From Tamarix chinensis (taxonomy: Eukaryota > Streptophyta > Magnoliopsida > Caryophyllales > Tamaricaceae): a DNA stretch of 64,000 nt. Positions 34,640-46,183 of this stretch are shown in pieces. The stretch lies in NCBI GenBank assembly GCA_030549775.1, contig CM060177.1, positions 28,081,014-28,145,013 of the forward strand, in the 5' to 3' direction. Both the position numbers and the translations under genes were made by a program. Below the pieces are notes generated by a model, which was not told the origin of the DNA, searched no databases, and worked only from the letters and a program-made list of their open reading frames with translations. Position 1 is the first letter of the stretch. Every line of letters begins with the position of its first letter.

Positions 34640-35660
34640 TACTAATTAAACAAGTCAAAGTGATACAATAGGATCATCACAAATGTTAGAACCGAACTCC
34701 GTGCACAACCATATGGTTCTATCCTCAAGTGGAAGACCAAGAAATATATGAGCGATACTAATATTTGCTATAAGATTGGTATAGATTTCTATGGCTGAAA
34801 ATTTTTTAACTCTTCCACCTATTTAAGCTCAGAATACTGCTCAGATTCAGTAAAATTACATGAATTTCCTCTATCAAGAGATGTCGCAACTGCATTAATC
34901 CCTTATTTTAGATCATTCTTCTCTTCTGATACGTAATCTCTCAATTTTCTTTTCTTTGTGCTTCTTGATCCAGATGCACAATCCAATGGAGAGATTGCTT
35001 TAGTATAACATTATTGCTCGGTGCTTCAATCATCAGTTGTTGTTTCTTCATATTCTTCTCTCTCTAAGCGCATACCCCTTTCTTTCGGACCAATAGACAA
35101 ATTTTCAATTGCTCGGTCCTTAACAAATAAAATACCTAACCTATGATAATTTTGAATAGGGTTATAGCGAAGCTGTTTGGCATTAGAATGAGCCTGCAAA
35201 AAAAATAGTAATTTACATAAATTTAAAAATAGTAATAGTTAGCAATGACAATAAAGAAAGAATATTCCACAAGGATAAAGGAAAACCAATACAAATGAAA
35301 TGTCTATGATGTACAAGAATAAGAAGGTTTAAGACTTACCAATATATAACCTTCCCAAATTGTTGCATCAACTTCCACCAATTGGGTAGATTGATTGAAA
35401 CCAAACCTACTCACTTACAAAACTGTAGATGCTAAGGCATAATTTTTCTTTAGGGTCTTGATTTGGTTCTTTATATGGCTAATTAAGCAACTAAACCCAA
35501 ACTGAGCACTAACTCCTTTAGCGATGTTAGTATATGATGTTCTTGAAAATGAACCACCTATTTTCTAACCTAAGTGCACCTAATCAGTTAATAAATCTAT
35601 CATAAATGTATCCATGTCTTCATCCCAAGTTAAACTTTTATTCTCATTTGATGGTGTGTC
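34640..35660 (-). pseudogene. Harbinger accessory protein relic (Myb/SANT-like)
   Basis: Minus-strand reading gives DEDMDTFMIDLLTD, KIGGSFSRTSYTNIAKGVSA and HIKNQIKTLKKNYALASTVL, then FGFNQSTQLVEVDATIWEGY. This is the plan of Myb/SANT-like DNA-binding domains in plant PIF proteins (W-DE-MD..., K-N--K-L-K-Y, GFG-----V--D--W--Y). A non-coding gap at about 35195-35340, ending in a splice-like CAG, separates it from a second part. That part has RYNPIQN-like and YHRLGILFV-like sequence, a charged middle region and, at the end, a small helical domain near 34700-34870. In-frame stops are present. The second copy at 61957-62800 aligns throughout and is better preserved. Confidence 0.7.
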
Positions 35661-35989
35661 ACTACCAATTGGTTACTGCACAAAAAATTGTAAACCATCC
35701 TAAAATCATTACTTTATTGAAAGAATATTTATGTTGAAAGCAACTTATTAGATAATTAATAATGCAAATAATATAAAAACTAATATAAGATTTTTTATGT
35801 CAAGTACATTTTCATTTAGTACACTTATTGAATATAATTTTTCCCTGCGTGAATTTAACAATAATAATATATCTACCATTAGCTATTTAAACTATCTCTC
35901 CACATTGAAGTTGCAATTCCATCTCTTAATTACTTGGCTTCTTAACACTCTTCTACTAAACTTGATGGCGCAACATCTGCTTAGGTTAT

Positions 35990-37080
35990 AATAATTCTTA
36001 TATCACTATGAACCTCCAAAATTAATCTTTCATCTAGATCTACTCCCGTAAGATAGTTATGTAAAATGCATTAGACTTAAACCATATCTGCTTGAGTTTG
36101 AACAGGATAGAATTGTTCAGTTCCACTTCCTAATATTGGAAAGAATTTCTTTAGAACACCAAATGCCCTCTTAATAACATTTCTTAAGGAACCATGCCTC
36201 AGATTGAAAATCTCCCTTGCATTCTGAGGACATTAAATGCTATATTCCATAAGATGGTATCGAGTACCATAATAGGGTATAATAAATCCAGTCTTCAACT
36301 AAAAACCTACAAGGCCTAAGTAAAATTTACCCAATGGCACTACCAATCTATTCATGTCTCTAGATAAATCATTTTTTAGTATCCTTGAATCAGATGTTGA
36401 CCCTTCCCATCCCAACAATACATATAAAAACTTAAAGTCAAAAGAGCAAGCAACTAGCATATTTTGGGTCAAAAAATCATTTATGCCACGATATATTTGT
36501 ACCATATTATTTGGTATTTTCACACGAAAGTGTGATCCATCAATTGCTTCAACACAATTATGTATCAAAATGCCATAAATTTTTATTAAAAGATTCAAGT
36601 TGTAATATGTACTTAGTCATTTATTTTATAACATTATAAAATTTACCTTAAAATATGGCCAAAATTTTGAGCTACTTGATATTTTAGGAGGATAATGACA
36701 TCCATCAGGTTATTACAAAAATACGTCCTTTAAAGAAATGATAGCATTCAACACTTAGTGGAAATGTCGACTTATTATTTCATCGAACCACAAGAAGTCT
36801 AATTTTACCTACCAGTTTCTCCTATTATGACCTATAATATTGAGAAACATAGCCACTCTTTCCTCTATGCAGCTACAATGAGTATCACTTAATCTCCCAG
36901 AATCTCTCAATATTGATACAAGCCTAGAAAAAGCTTCCTTCCCCATCCTCAACTAGGTATGGCAATCCACATCTTTTTCTAATGCAAGTTGATCTAAAAA
37001 AACTCGCTGCTTATAATCTCCCAATTTAAAAAAATCGCTATCAACATAATTATTAGGAAAAACCAAAGATAATAAATTAG
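35990..37080 (-). pseudogene. PIF/Harbinger transposase relic (DDE_Tnp_4)
   Basis: Minus-strand blocks in order: LRMGKEAFSRLVSILRDSGR, then LSDTHCSCIEERVAMFLNII and GHNRRN (36780-36960). Then CVEAIDGSHFRVKIPNNMVQ with the first Asp, QNMLVACSFDFKFLYVLLGW, and EGSTSDSRILKNDLSRDMNR with the second Asp, within an open frame at 36299-36598. Next LVVPLGKFYLGLVGF, IIPYYGTRYHLMEYS, and LRNVIKRAFGVLKKFFPILG with the catalytic Glu position substituted (usually RTFGV preceded by E; here K). Last is an HNYLTGVDLDE-like end (about 36040). Stops occur before LRMGK and after GLVGF. The family is clear; the gene is dead. Confidence 0.85.
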
Positions 37081-37099
37081 TATCATATGCTCCATATAT

Positions 37100-40000
37100 A
37101 ACCACACATGTTGCTTCTCATCTTTTTAATTTTTCATGCTCTATAAAGTTATAGTGGTGTGGAATTCCAATTTCTAAATCACGGTTATAAAAGAATTATA
37201 ATTTCGTCAGTTTGTATTTTAAAGAATCAAATATATAGAGTAGTAGTACACAAATTAACTCAACATCAGTGATAAATAAATACTATAATTATGATAGTAA
37301 AACTCAACATGAATAATTGATAAATGCATTTTCTAGGTGCAGTAGACCTAGCCTACCCTAGCATCATGGCGTCCTCTAAGTATTTTAGGGGTAGTAGTAA
37401 TTTTCTTGTCCCGTAGACTAAGCAAAAGTCACACCATCAGTATTTATTTGTTCAATCAATGATATGAACTATACACCATGATTGAAAATAAATTGACATA
37501 TGGTATCTAAATCATATACTACATCTATGTTGAAAAATCTATCTCTAAGTATTTTGAAAAAAAAAATAATTATTAATATCTTTTAATATATATTAATAAA
37601 AAATAATATTATAAAAATATTTTTTAATAAAAATGTAAAAAGAGTTATTTGCTTTGCTTGAAAAGTAATCGAAAAAATGTTTCAAAGAGGAATACGCAAG
37701 GTATTGTGTTTCCATTTCCACTATTTACTTGTCATTTATTTATGCCCTCTAGATTATTGGATATATGCAACTCTCTTTCTTTCCCTCACCCATCTTGGCT
37801 CTTCTCAGAGTTACGTGGGTAGTTTTCGTTTTGTTTTTTAGGCTTAATTAGGATGTATAGTTCAATCAACAACCCCTTTCCTAATTTGTGTAATAGTTCA
37901 AGTTTGTTTTAGTTACTCATTTATTATGAAATATTAGTGTAACATGAATTTATAAAATAATGCTAAGGTGAATTATTGTTGGGAATGTGCACTGTTAGTT
38001 TTGAGTTGGCATTTTGAGTATAAGTTTGTTAAGTGTGTTATTAAATTATTTTGCTCCCTTATTTACACCCTGTTTATATTTGTAGTTAACCATGGTTTGG
38101 CATGATATATTCTTTACATTCTATTCTTAGTACCCTTATATTTAGGTCCTAATTGAATTTAACTATTTTATGAAGCAGAGGTGGTAATTAGATTAGAGTA
38201 CCTTCACTGTTTAGGTAACTTTAACTCTAAAAACCACGTGTTCTTATATAGTTTGTTGCATAGAGTTGAAAGAATTATCAATATCTCCTCTGATGTGTTA
38301 GTCTATGGTGGTTGGTTCCCTATTTAAGAATCTGTAAGTGAAATAGCCAATTCATATGACTACTATATTAAGACCACAAAAATACATGGTCTGACAAATC
38401 ATAATGAATATGCTTATACAATCACACCAACTATGTTGACATAATAAAAAGTTTAGTGTTAAATATATCTATACTTCTTCAGAAAGAAAATCTAGGACAT
38501 CAAAGAAAACAAAATGCAAAAGACAAACCTTAGACGATAAATATTTTGTCACATGAGATGGAAGAAATGGCTAGAACATGTTGGTTGAATGAGTGAAAAA
38601 ATGGCAGAAATTTCAATATCATTTTGCTAAAACCTAAGATAGCCAAATAATAATAATACAACTCTAAGTTGGCCAATCTTTATCAATGACATGAGCATGC
38701 AATAAGATTCTCGTTCACACCATCTATTCTTATTTCCACAATTGGAAGAAGGACTAGACATTTCCTTTGAAGCCAGCCAACATTTAAGACAATAAGTGCA
38801 CAATGCTCTTACTAAAATCAAATAGTTTCGTAAACAATCACTTGATGCAAACTTCAGCAAGATCATAAAATTTAATAGAAATCTATCACCTCTAGGCTAT
38901 GCAACGGGCAACTAACTGTAACCAAGAAGTGACTTAGCGATAGCTTTGGTAAGTAAATTATTACTTCATTTCAACTCATGTGACACATTATGTTTGTAGA
39001 ATTTAGACTATCCTTTCTTTTTTATAACAATTAACTATGAAATGTTTTCAAAAAAATATAAAATTAAAGGTACACACCAAAAATGTCTATAGACATAACT
39101 TTATTTCATCTTTAGTTGGTAGATTATTTACCAAATGGAGTCAAACTAAAGCTTTTTCATAAAGGAGTGAGACATGTCTAATAGAAAAGTATCTCTTTTA
39201 CTCTTTGTATATGCTCGAAGCAATATTATCCACCAAAATCTAGATATTTCCGCAACAACAACAACAACAAATGAAAGAAAAGAAAAACTCCTTATATGTA
39301 ATTGAACTAGGGTTTAGAAATTACATATTCAAATTGATCTAGTAGGTTACAACTTGGTTGAGATAGAGGCTTGCTAATAGGGAACTTGGAGCTGGAACCA
39401 AACTGCCAACCACTGTGAATGTTGCACCCTAGAGGAGCCATGATAGGAGAAAGCTCAAGGAGAAGGATTGTTGATGAGGATGGAAGACTGGTTCGATGGA
39501 TTAAGGCTGCATCAAAATGATGATGATCAGTATGTAGCAAAGAACTTCTCAAAGGATGACTCGCAAAACTAACTATATTTATTCTACCAACAAATGAACA
39601 TTAATGATACACACACACACACATAAATATATATACATATATATAAATTAATAAACTGTTTGATTTCCTCCTGTATAAGTTTGTATTGAGTTACATTTCA
39701 GCGGTATAGAAATTTTGGGCTTGGTGGATGGCAGCCTAATCTAATTAGGTTTGAGGTAATTTGGCTTGTTTATCAATCATCTTGTGCTAAATTTAGTCCC
39801 TATCCCAATATCCATCTAGCAAGGGAGAGAACATAAAGCTTTTAAATTGAATCATATCTGCAATAATCAATAGATAAATTGGAAAGGGTTTCACAAAAGT
39901 ACAGAAATTGAAATACCCATTATATTGAATCATATCAACAATAATAAATAGAAAGGTCTTCACAGAAGTACAGAAATTGAAATACCCATTAAACTTAATC

Positions 40001-40300
40001 ATATAAATAATAATCAACAAATAAATTGGAAAGGGCTTCATAGAAGTACAAAAACTAAATCAAAGTAAGTTAAATAATCACCTCTCGATGGCAACCAATT
40101 CGTAGCTACGAATTGAAGAAACAATAGCAACTACCAGCATTTCAATGGAGGAAGAAAATATCGATGGTGGTGGAGTGGTCAATAGAGGAAGAGTGGTCAA
40201 TGGAGAAAGTCGAGGTAGAGGTTGCTAGAAGACGGGTTTGAAGGAGGTGGAGCAGTCAATAGAGGAGGTAAAGTCAATGGAGGAAGAGTGAGAAATAAGT
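37100..40300. other. Non-coding leader region of the 34-40 kb Harbinger
   Basis: No conserved coding blocks. It includes a three-copy tandem repeat (39845-40055), a short (AC)n run (39609-39622), and near 40150-40300 a purine-rich series of GTCAATRGAGGAAGAGTG-like words. Frames at 38627-38866 and 39307-39552 have no recognisable domain. Confidence 0.45.
39845..40055. repeat. Tandem repeat, about 65-85-bp unit, three copies
   Basis: Units share ATTGAATCATAT...AATAATCAATAGATAAATTG, then GAAAGG(G)TTTCACAGAAGTA and CAGAAATTGAAATACCCATT. The middle copy lacks about 15 bp. The open frame that crosses them (39793-40041, -) merely reflects the repeat. Confidence 0.75.
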
Positions 40301-41000
40301 AGTGGATGGAGGAGAAGCAAGTTGAGGTGCAGAAGTTATTGTTCGTTGATGGAGGAGGTGCAAAAGTTCATCGACAAGGTGAAGCTGAAAACAAATTTGT
40401 CGATTTTCCTTTGATAAAGATGAGAAAAATACATCAGTATACCTTTCCCCTTTTTCCCATATTTTCTTTATTTCTAATTTTTCAGATAACCAAGCACACT
40501 AAAAATATTTTCCATCAATTTTTTACCTTTCCTCATTTTTTCCATAAACCAAACACAGCCTAAGTAACCATTGAGGAAATTTTTTTCAGAATCTTGTCCT
40601 ATATTTTACCACTTAGCTTATCATCATGCTCAACTCCTCCTCTTTCACACCATTCCTTATGCTTGCCCATTATTATCGGTGGCCTATTGCTGCTAGCAAG
40701 GCTATGGCGGTGGTTGACAACAACGAAGGGAGATGGAAGTGGAGTTGTCGGGACGAACGGGACGCGAGGACGTTGCTCGGTTGTCTCTCCCCCTGCTCGA
40801 GCTCCCTCCCATGGAGTCCCAGCAGGGCAGCTGACCGTTTGCTCCATCGAGCACCCCTCCCTCGCTCTTCTCAGGCTTCTCCTGTCCACTTCTCTTTTCT
40901 CTGTTGTAGCGTGCCTTGATTAATTTTCCAGACCTACTTAGGTCGAATAGGAAAAAAGAGGAAGGTCCAGCGAAATGGCCGAGCACTCGAGAAGGCACCA

Positions 41001-42710
41001 ATGTGTGCTTTTCCAAGCTCTCAAAATGGGTCTCCCTCAACGGATTCTTCACCAATTGCCTCAAGTTCTGCTGGTTCCAGCTCCAGTTCTTCTGGTTATT
41101 CGATTGATTTCGAGTCGAATGCGAAAACCGGTGCCCTAATTGAAAATGTCGAACAACCCCATTGTGCGCCAGGAACAATTTCGCAAACCCCAACTCAGAT
41201 TTCCCTCGTTGAGGAACAATGCCCAGCAAAGGAAAAGCTCCATGATGCGAGCCCTAATTCAAAAATTCCTGAAGACAGTGATTTAATGGCCACACCTGGG
41301 TCGCAGCTCCAGCAGTGCGCCCAGCGCCAGCCTCGACTGTTCGAAAAGGATTTACCAGCATCAATGCCTTCTCTTCTTTCAGATTTGGATGAAGAATTAA
41401 TTGGGAACCAGACTTTTAACAAGGATTCGATCCAAGCCCAACAGAAAAATCAGCCTGCAGGTATTCAAGCAGAAAAAGATAATGCCCAGGTACCCCTTTC
41501 GAAAACCAGAAATTTTGCTGAATTATTCACTGATATTTCTGCGAAAAGATGTGAATACATCCTCCCCAGTGGTGATGTTGTCTGTGTTTCCAGAAAAAAT
41601 GTGCATCCAGTAGATGACACTTGGGGAGCATGTCTTCTTGGTTGTTTCGTGGGTATGAAGCCCGATAAATACCATTTGGGTATTGTTAAACACCTAATCA
41701 AAAAGCAATTTAGATATATCATGCATAGCACTGGTTGGGTTATTCTGAAATTTAATGATCAAGCAGATAGAGATCAAGCTCTTGCAGGTGGCCCTTACAT
41801 CATTCGGGGTAAAGCTTTTGTGGTAAAGGAAATCCCAAAGCTTTTCTCATTTGGGAAAGAAGAAATCACCAAGATACCTGTTTGGGTGAGGTTGGTGAAC
41901 CTCCCATTGGAAATGTGGAATTGTGGCGCCATCAGTGAAATCGCTTCGTTCATTGGAAAGCCCATTCTCATTGACGATTACACTCTGGAAAGATCAAAAA
42001 TTGAGTATGGAAGAGTGTTAGTTGAAATAGATATTAAAGGAAAATTACCTGCAGCTATCAAAGTTCGAAGTGAAGATGTTGAATACATGCAGCCAATTGA
42101 ATATGAGGACCTCCCTTTGGTCTGCGATAGGTGTGGTAATTTGGGGCACTCCTCGGCAGCCTGCATGATTAATCCCCAGCCGAAAAAGGCTGATATAATT
42201 AATCATATTTCAAGCAGCAAGCGACCAGCTCCCCAGGAAGGGGTTTAGCCCCCTCGAGCTCCTGATACCACAATGGCTGGGAAACAGCCACTGCAGGGCC
42301 GTCCATGCAAAACCAAACAGACTGTGGCCCCCTTGGATCGACCAGCAGCTGAAAAAATTCAGAATTCGAATGCTGCTAAGGGACAGCCTCTTAGACCCAC
42401 TCCAGAGGAAGTGGTTCCAGATTCTCAGCCCCCTAAGATCAACAGGGACACTAGTAAAATCATTTCAGCTGATTCTGACTCCACTCAGCCCCCTACTGCT
42501 CCCCCTCCTCTTGTTACAAAACACAACAGGGCTGGTACCTCTCGACAGGCTGCAATTAAACCCACAGTGGTGCACGAACAGGTTGAAGTGGATGGATGGC
42601 AACAAGTTGTCTCTAAAGCAGCAAAAAGAAAGAAAAAAATCCCAGCAGGGCACCTTATGAAAAGGAGCTCCAATCGTATGCGTACTTCCAGACCTGCTAA
42701 GGTATCATGA
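41001..42710 (+). pseudogene. LINE ORF1: nucleic-acid-binding protein (DUF4283 + zinc knuckle), one stop
   Basis: ORF1 proteins of plant L1 elements bind element RNA in the retrotransposition particle. The frame from 41001 has a Ser/Gln-rich N-terminus (residues 1-165). A DUF4283-type domain follows (about 165-330), with FAELFTDISAKRCEYILP, GWVILKFNDQADRDQALAGG and KIPVWVRLVNLPLEMW. A CCHC zinc knuckle is at 375-388 (CDRCGNLGHSSAAC). TAG at 42246-42248 (residue 416) stops it. The same frame then stays open to 42710, with a Pro/Lys-rich C-terminus of about 150 residues, so the stop is probably a single substitution in a gene of about 570 codons. It ends in TGA, which overlaps the ORF2 start as ATGA. 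An earlier ATG at 40975 is in another frame and is not used here. Confidence 0.85.
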
Positions 42711-45700
42711 ATATTTTATTCTGGAATATAAGAGGAGCGGGCTCTCCCCTGAAACAAAAAGCCCTGGCAAAAATTAGTAGGGATAATTCTTGCTCAATCC
42801 TTGCTATTTTTGAATCCAAACTTGACAATAATAAGTTACATCTCTTGATAGAAAATTTTTTCAGAGGTTGGAACCATTATGATAATTTTAATATTCATCC
42901 TAATGGTAGACTTCTGCTGCTATGGAACCCGAATTTTATCCAATGCAGGCTGTTGGAGGTAACCCCCCAATCCCTCACTGGATTGATGGTTGATCTAAAG
43001 ACTGGAAAAAGTTTTACCCTCACTGTGGTGTATGCATTTTATACTATCAAAGACAGGAAAATGCTCTGGGATTCGATTATGTCTTTGGCCAGAAATATGC
43101 AGGGACCATGGATTGTTGGAGGGGACTTCAATTGTCCCTTGAATTCTGAAGATAGATGTAGTTCAAGGCCAGTCACTGATTATGAGACTGCGGACTTCAA
43201 ATCCTGCTGTTTGGTATCCCGGTTGTCTGATGTACACTCTACTGGCTGCTTTTTCACTTTTGAAGGTCACAAGGTCAAGAGCAAATTGGACAGAGTTTTT
43301 ATGAATGCCGAGGGCTTTGCCAACAACCTCCAGGTCTCAGCCAACTTCCTTCCTCCAGGTAGTTTCTCAGACCACACTCCCTGTATTGTTACTATAGGGC
43401 AAATTCGGCCAAGAAGAAAATCCTTCCAGTTTTATAACATGTGGTGCGAACACCCCAAATTTGATGCTATTGTTCGAAAAGGCTGGAATCTTGATGTGGA
43501 TGGCACTAGCCAATTTATTTTATGTATGAAACTTTCTGCACTCAAAGGTGATCTAAAGAATCTTGATCACCAAGAGTTTTCTCATATTTTGTCCCAAGCT
43601 AATGATGCAGAAAATCAACTCAAGATTGCACAAGAACAGTGGCTGTCGAAACATTCTTCCCCTGAACCCCAGTTGCTACAGGTTCTCCGAAAGAAGGCCA
43701 ACTTCTTGAAGCAAGCCGCAACCAGTTTTCTTGCCCAAATCAACAAAAATAAATTTTTGTTTGGCATGGATCAAAACTCCAGATTTTTCTATGACATGTT
43801 GAGAGCAAAACAGGTTAAATCCAGAATTTTCAGAGTTTACCGAAAGGATGGCACATTTACGCAGTCTGATAATGAGTTGGAAAAAGAATTTTTGTCTTTT
43901 TTCCAAGACCTTCTTGGTGCCTCTGCTGCTACAGACCCTCCAGAAGTGGGTGTTATTCGAGCAGGTCCCCTGCTTTCTGTAAATCATCATTCAGCTTTGT
44001 TGAAGCCTGTGTCCAATGAGGAGATTCGAGCCGCCTTATTTTCTCTAGGGGACACCAAGGCCCCGGGACCGGATGGTTTTTCTGCTAAATTTTTCAAACA
44101 CTCGTGGAGTGTTGTGGGTGAAGACTTTTGTGAGGCCATTCAGGAATTCTTCTCTTCCCAAAGGCTCCTGAAGCGCATCAATCATGCAGCGATTGTCCTC
44201 ATTCCTAAAACCTCTCGAGCTACTGCTGTTTCGGACTTTCGCCCTATTTCTTGCTGCTCAACTACATACAAGGTGATTGCTAAAATCCTTGCATCTCGTA
44301 TTGCTGAAGTTCTGGGTGATATTGTTAGTCACGAGCAGGGGGCCTTTGTTAAAGGTTGGCTCATGACAGATAACATTCCTCTTGTTCAAGAAATATTGAA
44401 AGAATATTCCCGCAAAAGAACAGCCCCGAAATGCATGATCAAAGTGGACCTTCGAAAAGCTTATGATACTTTAGAGTGGGGCTTTATAAAAATTATCTTG
44501 CTTGAGCTTAACTTCCCTCCGATGTTTGTCTCCTTGATTATGGAATGCATTACCACTACCAGTTTCTCTGTGAAACTCAATGGGAACTTGTGTGGTTTCT
44601 TTAAGGGGGCAAGAGGGCTGAGACAAGGGGATCCTCTATCTCCTTATATTTTTGTTATTTGCATGGAGTATTTTAGCAGGCTGATCAAGCACCTTACAAG
44701 AGCACCGGGCTTCTCGTTCCATTCCAAATGTAAGCCTTTGTCTCTTGCTCACTTGGCTTTTGCGAATGATCTCCTCCTATTCTGCAGGGGTGACTTAGCT
44801 TCGGTGAATCTTCTGTTAAAAGCTCTGGATATGTTCAGTCAGTGTTTCGGCTTGAATGCTAATCCAACCAAATCACAGATCTTCTTAGCGGGTGTAACTC
44901 CTCAGATACAACAAGGTATTCTTGGTTGCACCGGATGACCAGAGGGATTTTTCCTTTCCGTTATCTGGGGGTACCACTTAATCCGTCCAAGCTCAGAGCC
45001 ATTGATTATGAAAGCTTAATTAATAGTATTTGTGATCAGCTTAAGATGTGGAGGGCGAATACTCTTTCTTATGCTGGACGCCTTGAAATCATTAACTCCA
45101 TTATGCAGGGGATTATGGGTTTCTGGATTTCGATTTTTGCTATACCCAAAGTGGTGATTAATCGCATTATAACCCTCTGTCACAGCTTTCTATGGCAAGG
45201 TAAATCCCCACCCATTGCATGGAATACACTTTGCTTGTTGAAGAAGGAAGGGGGACTGGGCATCAAGAATTTTATGGCTTGGAATACTGCGTTCTTGTGC
45301 AAATATATATGGTTTATACAGGATGAGAAGGAAACCTTATGGACAAAATGGATTAATTCACATTACTTACATAACTGTGAATTTGAGCATTTTGTTCCCA
45401 AGCATGGTACTTCTCATTTCTTGAGAAAGCTTAGCCGCATTTTCAGAGATTTGGTGCAAAGGGCTGGTTCGGTCACTCTAGCTAAAGCTCACATTGCATC
45501 TTGGGGCAGCTTTACAGGATTCTCAACTAAAGCAGCCTATGAATTCTTTCGGGACAAGGCCCAAACCTGGAGCAATTACCGCACTGTTTGGCACCTCAAC
45601 AGAACCAAACGTTATGCTTTTCTCCTTTGGCTCTCCTTGCACCGAAGGCTTTTCACCAGAGACCGTCTGATTTTTATAGAGGAGCCAAAGGAGTGTGTTT

Positions 45701-46008
45701 TCTGCCTAACGGATCAAGAAACACATGACTACCTCTTCTTTACTTGCCCTATTATCCAGCAGGTGTGGCAGCCCATTCGATCGTGGCTAGGCATCACAAG
45801 GGGATCTACCACCCTTTGTAGTGCAATGTGGATCATTCGAAGGAACTCAAGGCGTCAACACAAAGTTTGGAAAGCTCGAGCATTTGCACTTGCTGCTTTG
45901 ACCTACACTTTATGGAGGAACCGTAATGACATAATCTATGGTTCTAAACGTTTTGATCCTAAGGGGGTTGTAATGTTAATTCAGAAATATGTTTATAGCG
46001 CCCTCTAG
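42707..46008 (+). pseudogene. LINE ORF2: endonuclease / reverse transcriptase, frameshifted and RT motif mutated
   Basis: This is the target-primed reverse transcription enzyme. N-terminal AP-like endonuclease: NIRG with Asn7, Glu36 in FESKLD, GGDFN at 138-142, SDH at 221-223. The reverse transcriptase follows, with APGPDGFSAKFFK, LIPKTS, DFRPISCCSTTYKVIAKILA, QGAFVKGW, KVDLRKAYDT and ARGLRQGDPLSPYIFVI. The catalytic block reads FANDLLLF at 685-692 where the family has F/YADDLLLF: the first Asp of the pair is Asn. The frame ends at 44938 in TGA. From about 44926 the next frame continues MTRGIFPFRYLGVPLN through the thumb region and a zf-RVT zinc-binding end (about 45580-45800, with CVFCLTDQETHDYLFFTC) to 46008, so a frameshift at about 44930 splits the gene. 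Start by ATGA overlap with ORF1. Confidence 0.9.
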
Positions 46009-46183
46009 GTTTTGAACCTCTCTGTTCTGTATTTGTAGTATTTTTGGGATGATAGGGTACTAGTTCTTATTGAATTGATGTACTCCTAACAAGGCTTGTT
46101 ATTCCAGGGTATGCCCTGTGTACATGTATTTTTCTCTATGTTTATATATTTACCTCATGTTTCCCAGGAAGTGGAGTTGTCGG

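Larger units (their letters stand above)
34097..40560 (-). mobile_element. PIF/Harbinger element carrying both genes (about 6.5 kb)
   Basis: The left end GGCTATGTTTGATTTA and the right end TAAACCAAACACAGCC form a terminal inverted repeat (14 of 16 positions match). Both ends continue inward with a similar A/T-rich series including AAAATATTTTTAGT. The flanks are TTA on the left and TAA on the right, so a TA core is shared; the usual 3-bp duplication is imperfect. On the minus strand it carries the transposase relic (about 37080-35990), then the Myb/SANT ORF relic (about 35660-34640), with about 3 kb of leader (37.1-40.5 kb). A related but truncated element lies at 61171-62820. The right end is 190 bp from the LINE insertion. 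Confidence 0.7.
40752..46166 (+). mobile_element. L1-type LINE, near full length, 17-bp TSD
   Basis: The block holds a short leader, ORF1 and ORF2 in the plant L1 arrangement. It is bounded by the 17-bp direct repeat GGAAGTGGAGTTGTCGG at 40735-40751 and 46167-46183, without mismatch. Total length is about 5.4 kb. The 5' leader (40752-41000) is GC-rich, unlike the flanks. The 3' UTR after 46008 is short and, unusually for an L1, ends in CATGTTTCCCA with no poly(A) tail before the duplication. It inserted 190 bp from the Harbinger right end. The perfect TSD suggests a fairly recent insertion, although both genes have lesions. Confidence 0.9.

Noticed and set aside
40594..41229. Frames on both strands around the LINE leader, including 175 codons at 40702-41229 (-)
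   Set aside because: They cross the LINE insertion point at 40752, so they cannot be an old gene; they are shadows of the GC-rich leader and ORF1.
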